DNA of 64,000 nt from an uncultured Aquitalea sp. (GTDB lineage Bacteria > Pseudomonadota > Gammaproteobacteria > Burkholderiales > Chromobacteriaceae). Positions within the stretch are counted from its first letter, which is position 1. Every line of letters starts with the position of its first letter. Positions 58,566 through 64,000 of the stretch are shown piece after piece. The position numbers and the translations under genes are program-made. The notes under the pieces are model-generated. The model saw nothing but the letters and a program-made list of their open reading frames with translations, made no database searches and was not told the origin of the DNA. The stretch lies in NCBI RefSeq assembly GCF_945957525.1, contig NZ_CAMFLA010000001.1:288813-352812 (forward strand). Reading direction: 5' to 3'.

Positions 58566-59757
58566 CCAGTTCGTCCTTTTTGAATCCTGCAATATTTGCT
58601 TTTTTAGCTAACAGTTTGAGCCCATCGGATTCGATCTGTCGGATGCGCTCACGCGTGACGTGAAACTCGGCTCCGAGCGATTCCAATGTGACCCCGCTTC
58701 CCCCATCGTCCAGCCCGAACCGCTTTCGAATGACATAGGCCGTTCGATTGTCGAGCTTTTCCAATAAGGTAAAGACGATCTCCCGGCGTTCTTTGATGCA
58801 AGCGTCTTTTTCCGGTGAGTCTGGTGCGATCAACAAATCGCCTAGCCGTTCGTCCTCCTCACCCATCGGTTGATCAAGAGATACTGGCTCTAACACCAGA
58901 AGCTGTCCGATGAACTGAGTTTTCACGACATCCCATGCCAATTCGTCTGCAATTTGAAAAATTGAAGGCGAGATATCGCCATTTTCATGGCGCAGTAAGC
59001 GTACTGCACGAATGTAGCGGATGAGGTCGGAGTAAGCGTGATAGGGAAGGCGGATGGTGCGGCCTTTGTCGGCGATTGCACGAGTGATTGCTTGGCGAAT
59101 CCACCAGACTGCATAAGTAGAAAATTTTGTACCGAGCTCTGGATCGAATTTGTCGCAAGCTCGCAGAAGACCAATCATGCCATCTTGGAAAAGATCTTCT
59201 AGGGGTTCCCCGCTGTAGAGTGCAAAAACACGCGCAATGCTCACTACAAGGCGAAGGTTGGAGATAGCGAGCCGAGAATGCGCTTGCTCTGCCTCTTTAA
59301 CAATGCGTTGTAATGAGGCCTGGTTCTTGGATGAGCTTGCTTCGCGGCCGAGAGCAATCTTGCGGCCAAGTTCGCGTTCTTCTTGGGCTGTGAGAAGGGG
59401 TAAGTGGAATGCCGAACTCAACGAGCCGCGAGCCAATGCGGCCTCTGCATCGGCCAACGAGAAATGGTTGCCTTCCTCGTGGGCATCGTCCTCGAGTTCG
59501 CCCGGGTCTTCCTCTGTTTCGACAATGCCATCGAATTCTAGTAGGTCGAATAAGGCGGCAGCTTTTTGAGCGTTCAGTTTGAGTGAGTGGGCAACCCTTT
59601 CAATCTCAACGCGTTTCAATGCCCGTTGAGCCCGATCAGCATCGGCTTGCAGCCATTCGCGTGCTCGCTGGACGTCGGGATCTTGTTCTGGGCTTCGATC
59701 ATCGGCCAAGAGCACATTGTGGTCTTCAGCCGAGGTCCCTGTTCGTGAGTTTGACAT
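58558..59757 (-). CDS. RpoD-related sigma-70 factor in a defence operon
   Basis: A 399-aa sigma factor. After an acidic N-terminal region (residues 1-120) come region 1.2/2 (LTAQEERELGRKIALGREAS; LVVSIARVFALYSGEPLEDL; FSTYAVWWIRQAITRAIADK for -10 recognition and melting), region 3 and region 4 (VTLESLGAEFHVTRERIRQI, the -35 helix-turn-helix). These regions are complete, so it should bind core polymerase. It overlaps the DrmA-like gene by 8 nt. Sigma factors are not part of described DISARM loci. It may switch the defence genes on, or act as a decoy; both are inference. Confidence 0.85.
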   Translation of the reverse strand: MSNSRTGTSAEDHNVLLADDRSPEQDPDVQRAREWLQADADRAQRALKRVEIERVAHSLKLNAQKAAALFDLLEFDGIVETEEDPGELEDDAHEEGNHFSLADAEAALARGSLSSAFHLPLLTAQEERELGRKIALGREASSSKNQASLQRIVKEAEQAHSRLAISNLRLVVSIARVFALYSGEPLEDLFQDGMIGLLRACDKFDPELGTKFSTYAVWWIRQAITRAIADKGRTIRLPYHAYSDLIRYIRAVRLLRHENGDISPSIFQIADELAWDVVKTQFIGQLLVLEPVSLDQPMGEEDERLGDLLIAPDSPEKDACIKERREIVFTLLEKLDNRTAYVIRKRFGLDDGGSGVTLESLGAEFHVTRERIRQIESDGLKLLAKKANIAGFKKDELDD

Positions 59758-59881
59758 TCACATTGCGGTCGATGGTTGGCCCGAATGGCATAAATCTAAC
59801 ACATTGTCGTTGGTTTTGTACTCTAAGGTATGGGGTTGCGCGCAGTCTGTAGAACAGCTGGTGGCCGTTGTGCTGCCGAAG

Positions 59882-60286
59882 TTAGCTCAGGAATGCGATT
59901 AACCTTCCTTGAAGTTCCTCTTGGGCCTTGATCTGGCATTGCCAGACGATCAATACGCCCCACCCTTGTTGGCGAAGCTCTTCCTGTACCTGGGTATCTC
60001 GAAGAATATTGTTGGCGACCTTTGTCGACCAATATTCGATATTGCTCTTGGGAAGCCGTGCCTTAGGACAGTTTTCGTGTCCGTGCCAGAAGCAGCCATG
60101 TACGAATATGATCTTTTTTCTACCAGGGAAGACGACGTCCGGAGTACCTGGCAACCTACGGTCATGTAGCCTGTATCGATAGCCAAGCGCAAAAAGCAGT
60201 TTTCGTACCGCCAACTCAGCGGAGGTGTCCTTCTGGCGGACTTTACGCATGATCTCGCTTCTTTTCGAAGCGGAGACTCTATCCAT
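59882..60286 (-). CDS. vsr: Vsr-type mismatch endonuclease
   Basis: A very short patch repair nuclease, 134 aa, that nicks at T:G mismatches arising when 5-methylcytosine deaminates. It shows RSEIMRKVRQKDTSAELAVR, GTPDVVFPGRKKIIFVHGCF with the catalytic Asp, and WHGHENC with the metal/zinc His and Cys. The methyltransferase partner is in the same cargo, 8 kb away. It lies 124 nt upstream of the sigma gene on the same strand and may be cotranscribed. Confidence 0.93.
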   Translation of the reverse strand: MDRVSASKRSEIMRKVRQKDTSAELAVRKLLFALGYRYRLHDRRLPGTPDVVFPGRKKIIFVHGCFWHGHENCPKARLPKSNIEYWSTKVANNILRDTQVQEELRQQGWGVLIVWQCQIKAQEELQGRLIAFLS

Positions 60287-60460
60287 CGTCAGAATCCTCT
60301 AGTGGCTTAGGCACAAATAATTTCCGTCAAATGCTCAAGATGGGTAAATCTTGTTTGTGATGAATTAACCTTAGCTGATGTGGTAGCGGACGGCCCTTGT
60401 TAGGATGCAAGGTGTAAGAGCTCGGTTAGGCCTTCACACTCCGGCCTGCTACCAGATGGG

Positions 60461-60976
60461 ATGGTATCTATGACGAAAGTACCGAAGGCGCGTTTAGTGC
60501 TTCAGGACGCTATGTTCGTCCGCGACAAGTTGGAAAATGAAATTGGCCACATCGAATGGCGACTTTACTGGGTGCTAGCTGTTGTCCTGCTGCGTGCGGT
60601 GGGACACGTGCTGGACAAGGTTGACGGCCACAACGATCCAGTAGTCAAGCGAGTGGCGGGCGAGCTTCACAAGTCTTGGCGCACCGGGGAAGAGAATGCG
60701 ATCTTTCGGGACTTTATCGAGCGGGAGAGAAACAGCATCCTCAAGGAATACTCCTCCGAAATCACCGAAGGCCCGGTGCCGATCATGGCCCACCTGCAAC
60801 GGCATGACGGTTTCGACGTCATCAGGCACTTTCTCATAGAAGAGAACCTATACCGTCCAATGGAGTCGGGGGCCTTTGCAGGCGAGGATGGTCGAACGCT
60901 TCTGGACGAAGCGATCGCTTGGTGGGCTTTGCAGCTTGGGGAAATTGACCGTCGCACAAGAGCGGCTGCGCCATGA
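60461..60976 (+). CDS. Unknown 171-aa protein
   Basis: I do not recognise it. It reads LVLQDAMFVRDKLENEIGHI, WRLYWVLAVVLLRAVGHVLD, ERERNSILKEYSSEITEG, and looks alpha-helical and soluble. The hydrophobic patch is amphipathic rather than a clear membrane span. The pattern recalls small helical proteins paired with other genes in defence islands. An ATG at 60470 may be the true start, as GGGA lies 10 nt before it. It is divergent from vsr and lies close before the HNH-like gene. Confidence 0.6.
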   Translation: MVSMTKVPKARLVLQDAMFVRDKLENEIGHIEWRLYWVLAVVLLRAVGHVLDKVDGHNDPVVKRVAGELHKSWRTGEENAIFRDFIERERNSILKEYSSEITEGPVPIMAHLQRHDGFDVIRHFLIEENLYRPMESGAFAGEDGRTLLDEAIAWWALQLGEIDRRTRAAAP

Positions 60977-61034
60977 CGTCCCTTGCGCCGACATATCAAC
61001 AACCGACTCTTTCGCCCCGAAGGTTTTGACACCG

Positions 61035-61748
61035 GTGAAACATATCGAAGAGTTTGTCGACGAGCGTCACAAATCGTGGTGCATTCATTGTGGAAATTGG
61101 ATCGCCAGGCTGAAGACAAATCGAGATCACGTTCCCTCAAAGTGCCTTTTGAGCAAACCTTATCCGACTGAGCTTCCGGTCATCGAAGTTTGCCAAGATT
61201 GTAACAACGGGTTTTCCCACGACGAAGAGTATCTGGTTGCATTTCTTGGCGCGGTACTTTGTGGAAGCACTGACCCCGATGAGCAGTCAATTCCGCGAAG
61301 TGCTGCAATCTTTCAGCGAAATCCAAAACTCCGGGAGCGCATCGAACGGTCAAAGACAGAGTGCACAACCCCAGACGGGGACAAGCGACTTCTCTGGACG
61401 CCAGAACAGCACCGGATCAACCGGATCATCCAGAAGAACGCGCGAGGTCACGCCTTCTTTGAATATGGAGAGCCCATGTTGGCACCCCCAGATCAGATTT
61501 GGGTTGCACCACTGGAGACTCTAGATGCAACGCAACGTGCTGATTTTGAAAACATCGCACAGAATAATCGCTGGCCCGAAGTCGGTAGTAGGATGATGAC
61601 TCGAGTTATAACGGGCCAAGACCTCGACGAGGGTTGGGTTATCGTGCAAGCCGGTGTTTACCGCTACGCGGTAATGCAGGAAGGTACCATGTTGGTCCGT
61701 CTAGTAATCCAAGAGTATCTTGCAGCGGAAGTGTGTTGGACCGACTAG
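61035..61748 (+). CDS. HNH-like zinc protein, unknown function
   Basis: About 237 aa. Near the N terminus is a Cys/His core, WCIHCGNWIARLKTNRDHVP, then VIEVCQDCNNGFSHDEE. The CxxC...DH-P...CxxCN layout is that of HNH nuclease folds; whether cleavage residues are complete cannot be settled by eye. The C-terminal half is unrecognised. The start is uncertain: a GTG at 61035 with GAAGG upstream is chosen, while the frame is open back to 60876 inside the preceding gene. It is the last cargo gene before the right end. Confidence 0.55.
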   Translation: MKHIEEFVDERHKSWCIHCGNWIARLKTNRDHVPSKCLLSKPYPTELPVIEVCQDCNNGFSHDEEYLVAFLGAVLCGSTDPDEQSIPRSAAIFQRNPKLRERIERSKTECTTPDGDKRLLWTPEQHRINRIIQKNARGHAFFEYGEPMLAPPDQIWVAPLETLDATQRADFENIAQNNRWPEVGSRMMTRVITGQDLDEGWVIVQAGVYRYAVMQEGTMLVRLVIQEYLAAEVCWTD

Positions 61749-61898
61749 CCTTGTTCCTTACAGAGGCAGGCATGGACAAATCCATAGGGGTGAGCTTATG
61801 CAAGTAGATGTTCAAGCCTGTTGCTTGAAGCTTGCGCATCGGAAGCCGCGGGTGGGGTTCGTGATGGTCGGGTCCCGCCGTTTTTGTGGGCAAAAAAC

Positions 61899-62028
61899 TT
61901 TTTTGCACTTTCTGTGTGAACAAGTGCGTTTTTTTCACTAACTTTGCTGAAAGCTCCAAAATTTCCTATGCACATACATGAAAAAAGCCTTTAAATTCAA
62001 TGGGCAGTTTTTGCACTAACTGTGCGAA
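61899..62028 (-). repeat. Right-end TnsB-site-like repeats (3 copies, inverted)
   Basis: Read on the minus strand, the copies are TTCGCACAGTTAGTGCAAAAA (62028-62008), TTCAGCAAAGTTAGTGAAAAA (61951-61931) and TTCACACAGAAAGTGCAAAAA (61920-61900). They match the left-end repeats and point the opposite way, as TnsB sites do. Confidence 0.85.
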
Positions 62029-62034
62029 CCCACA

Positions 62035-62039
62035 TGTAG
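62035..62039. repeat. Right 5-bp target duplication TGTAG
   Basis: TGTAG follows the terminal ACA at 62032-62034 and is identical to 41233-41237. Confidence 0.85.
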
Positions 62040-62101
62040 GGTGACACTCAAAGCGTTGTTGTGTCAGGTTAGTGAAAAAATGCTGACACGGATAATGAAA
62101 A
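62040..62101 (+). repeat. Possible end repeats of a second Tn7-like element
   Basis: Two segments resemble the left-end TnsB sites: one ending GGTTAGTGAAAAAA (62067-62080) and one ending GGATAATGAAAA (62090-62101). TGTAGGGTGACAC at 62035 resembles a Tn7 terminus. They are followed at once by a terminator, as at the left end of the first element. The alternative is ordinary gyrB 3' flank. Confidence 0.4.
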
Positions 62102-62133
62102 GCCCCACCAATGGGTACATTGGTGGGGCTTTT
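62098..62133. terminator. Bidirectional terminator beyond the transposon
   Basis: A 16-bp perfect stem AAAAGCCCCACCAATG with GGTA loop serves the minus-strand reverse transcriptase gene. Without the transposon it would lie about 70 nt after gyrB, so it may be the original gyrB terminator. Confidence 0.9.
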
Positions 62134-62160
62134 CATTTGATTTGAAATAATTGGCGCAAT

Positions 62161-63702
62161 CTATAACGAAGAAGCTTCAGGTGGGTCAAAAATATCTAGA
62201 TGCTCAAACATCGATATTTTCTTTGCTATTGTTTTACATCCAGTGAATAGTTTAAATTCTGTGGCGTCTTTAAATATTGCCCCACGATTATTGAATATGG
62301 AACGAGTTATAACATCTTTGAATTTTGGTTTGGCAGATAGTGATTTTTCAAGATTGTTACTCACAAGGAAGTAGCTTATCCAAGAAATAAGATATTTATT
62401 ACGATCCTCCTCTTTCGCCAATCGAAGCAAATAAGTTTCCAGGTAACTAACAATCTGCTCTTTATGAGATATCCCAAAAGACGTTTTGAGTAAAATTTCG
62501 AGAATAGCCAAAATTTTTGGGAACGCTTTTACCCTAAGCGTTGCAAGCATAAGAAGCATACTTACAACCTTCTCTAGATTATAGTCGCCAACAGATACCT
62601 TTAACCGCCCCTTTTTATCGGTGATGTCAGCCAAAAATCGGTCTATAACCCCTGTCCCTGGATAATTTCGATCTATATCAATTACGGCAAGATAAAGCTC
62701 TCTAAACTGCTTCCAAGAAAAATCTTGGCATTTTATAAATACCGCATGATATTTAGATACCCACTGACGGAATAGACCATCAGGAAGTGTAGTGATCTTA
62801 GTCTTCTCATCACTAAGTTCAAGGTTATACTCTTTCAAAGCAGCCTGTAATGACTTGATAACAGTTTTCGCATCCGCCTCTGACTTTACCAAAATACGAT
62901 AATCATCTTTAAATCTAACAGCCTCGAAATCAATTGAAGCTATCTTAAGACTCTTTGTGAGAAGGAGGTCAACCGCAGAAGCAATAATTTCGGCAATAAT
63001 ATCTGATACAACTGGGCCTATAGGAATACCATTTGTGCATCCATCACTTGCATTCTGAAAAAGACGATCCAGCCTATTCCCTAGATGATTATAGTTATGA
63101 AGATTTGATGGTTTCCGAATACTCGATTTGCCATGCAGCGCCCAGGCTATGCTATGCGCATAAATTGATGGGTAGAAATTCTTTATATCCGCCTTAACCA
63201 TATGTGAATATTTGTATGCAACAGATGCAATATCCGCATCTGTCATAGCAATAAACTCATAAATCATACGGCCGCTACGCAGATAGCCAAGCCTGCCAGG
63301 ATTTTTTGAATCAATAGGGATTGGAAAACTATATGAAACAACCTGACTATCAGCTGGCATCATTGCATCAACGATACGCAGCCAATTTCTAGTCAAATGG
63401 TAAGAGATATCGTTATGAACGTGAGGGTGAATAATACCAAATGTTCTATCTGTAAATTCAGTTTTTGGAAAATGAACGTGTACACACTCCGTGCGATCAA
63501 CAGCGAATTTCTTACCCTTACTTTTTACCTTAAAGTAGAGCTTTGGCTTTTTACTGCGAGAGGAAACAGAAAAACAGGGAGGAAGGACATATTTTTCAGG
63601 GAAGTAACCATGGTCTAATAACCAGTGGTGGATCTCAGCTTTCTTCAGCGATCGTGCCAGTGTGTAAGTGGCGTCACGGTGCTTCTCAATTGGGCTTTTC
63701 AT
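62161..63702 (-). CDS. UG/Abi-type reverse transcriptase
   Basis: A 513-aa reverse transcriptase. The N-terminal region (GYFPEKYVLPPCFSV) precedes motif A MVKADIKNFYPSIY (about 168-181), motif B GIPIGPVVSD (225-234) and motif C RFKDDYRI (263-270), where FKDD replaces the common YADD but both aspartates remain. The C-terminal 200 residues are helical. These traits fit the unknown-group/AbiA/DRT lineage of antiviral enzymes rather than group II intron or retron types. The start at 63702 (MKSPIEKHRD) is preferred to an earlier one. It is far more AT-rich than any host gene. No partner gene is visible in the window. Confidence 0.82.
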   Translation of the reverse strand: MKSPIEKHRDATYTLARSLKKAEIHHWLLDHGYFPEKYVLPPCFSVSSRSKKPKLYFKVKSKGKKFAVDRTECVHVHFPKTEFTDRTFGIIHPHVHNDISYHLTRNWLRIVDAMMPADSQVVSYSFPIPIDSKNPGRLGYLRSGRMIYEFIAMTDADIASVAYKYSHMVKADIKNFYPSIYAHSIAWALHGKSSIRKPSNLHNYNHLGNRLDRLFQNASDGCTNGIPIGPVVSDIIAEIIASAVDLLLTKSLKIASIDFEAVRFKDDYRILVKSEADAKTVIKSLQAALKEYNLELSDEKTKITTLPDGLFRQWVSKYHAVFIKCQDFSWKQFRELYLAVIDIDRNYPGTGVIDRFLADITDKKGRLKVSVGDYNLEKVVSMLLMLATLRVKAFPKILAILEILLKTSFGISHKEQIVSYLETYLLRLAKEEDRNKYLISWISYFLVSNNLEKSLSAKPKFKDVITRSIFNNRGAIFKDATEFKLFTGCKTIAKKISMFEHLDIFDPPEASSL

Positions 63703-64000
63703 TATAGAAATTTTTTGGTGAAAAAACCTGTCGCAAGAAAATCCGCAAAACACCCAGTATTAGGAGAGACTGATCGAGTTACAGGTACTTTTCACGAGTT
63801 AGCTCTAACGGACGACAATCATACCACCATGTCATTAATTCATCTTCTGGCTATGTCATGTTCCCGCCTGATACGAGTACGGCTGTCATCGGAACAGCAC
63901 TACCACGATTGACCAATCATCGGTCTGTGTTGCAATTTCATCCATGGGCCTGTCCGAATTTTTGTGTAAACGGGGTTTGGGTTACGCCTGTGGAATGCGT
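63703..64000. other. Gap at window end with possible IS terminus
   Basis: No gene is supported. At 63946-63971 GGGCCTGTCCGAATTTTTGT and the following GTAAAC resemble the terminal repeats of IS256-family insertion sequences, whose transposase would lie beyond the window. Confidence 0.3.

Larger units (their letters stand above)
41238..62034 (+). mobile_element. Tn7-like transposon inserted after gyrB
   Basis: The element spans 20,797 bp. Its termini are TGTTGGTTCGCACAG on the left and, read inward from the right, TGTGGGTTCGCACAG. It is flanked by TGTAG duplications. Three TnsB-site-like repeats lie inside each end, in opposite orientations. It encodes TnsA, TnsB, TnsC and a TniQ/TnsD-like protein in a plus-strand operon at 45494-50888. 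Cargo flanks this operon on both sides. GC content is visibly lower than in the host genes, and the host word GTTGGCCGAAG is absent. No TnsE and no CRISPR-Cas genes were found. Insertion 9 nt beyond the gyrB stop suggests the gyrB 3' end is the attachment site. Confidence 0.9.

Noticed and set aside
59452..59461. Word copy inside the transposon (ATCGGCCAAC in the sigma gene)
   Set aside because: It has a mismatch to TTCGGCCAAC and no neighbours; not counted as a copy.

Overview
The window is a piece of a GC-rich betaproteobacterial chromosome, most like Neisseriales/Chromobacteriaceae. The evidence is the gene set and protein style: a split PntAa/PntAb/PntB transhydrogenase, a HexR-controlled Entner-Doudoroff block, hemCDXY, and rpmH-rnpA-yidD-yidC-mnmE next to dnaA-dnaN-gyrB. 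No rRNA or tRNA gene was seen, so the genus is not fixed.

Layout. 1-4056 (minus): glucose-type ABC transporter gtsABCD. 4337-6430 (minus): TctDE-like two-component pair. 6639-9100 (minus): edd-eda. 9353-15339 (plus): zwf, pgl, glk, hexR, pgi. HexR-like palindromes sit at both divergent promoters between edd and zwf, and hexR lies inside the cluster, so glucose uptake, phosphorylation and Entner-Doudoroff catabolism look like one locally controlled unit. 15464-19096: Tsx-like porin, alkyltransferase-like protein, metallo-hydrolase, a methyltransferase and an N-terminally broken FkbM methyltransferase. 19147-21846: ppc. 22315-26218: hemC-hemD-hemX-hemY, with 1-4 nt overlaps at the first two junctions. 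26380-31770: two META-domain proteins, pntB-pntAb-pntAa and a periplasmic binding protein. 31996-35843 (minus): mnmE, yidC, yidD, rnpA, rpmH. 36196-41229 (plus): dnaA, dnaN, gyrB.

From 41238 to 62034 a Tn7-like transposon of about 20.8 kb is inserted immediately after gyrB. Both ends are readable: imperfect TGT...ACA termini, three TnsB-site-like repeats at each end in inverted orientation, and a perfect 5-bp target duplication TGTAG. It encodes TnsA, TnsB, TnsC and a long TniQ/TnsD-like selector (no TnsE or CRISPR seen). Cargo on the left: a MITE, an unknown 206-aa protein, a TIR-domain protein and an unknown AT-hook-like protein. Cargo on the right: a 5-methylcytosine methyltransferase, a NERD-domain helicase, a DrmB-like DUF1998 protein, a DrmA-like helicase, a complete-looking sigma-70 family factor, a Vsr endonuclease and two unknown proteins, one with an HNH-like zinc core. 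The DrmA/DrmB/methyltransferase set resembles DISARM, but the PLD nuclease is absent and a NERD helicase, sigma factor and Vsr are present. This is the best candidate for an undescribed defence system here.

Beyond the right end lie repeats that may be the left end of a second Tn7-like element, a strong terminator, and an AT-rich UG/Abi-type reverse transcriptase.

Across the host part (1-41229) an 11-mer, GTTGGCCGAAG, recurs far more often than chance, both between genes and inside them. Copies include a perfect inverted pair between dnaN and gyrB. I found no exact copy in the transposon. It behaves like a DNA uptake sequence or another selected genomic word.
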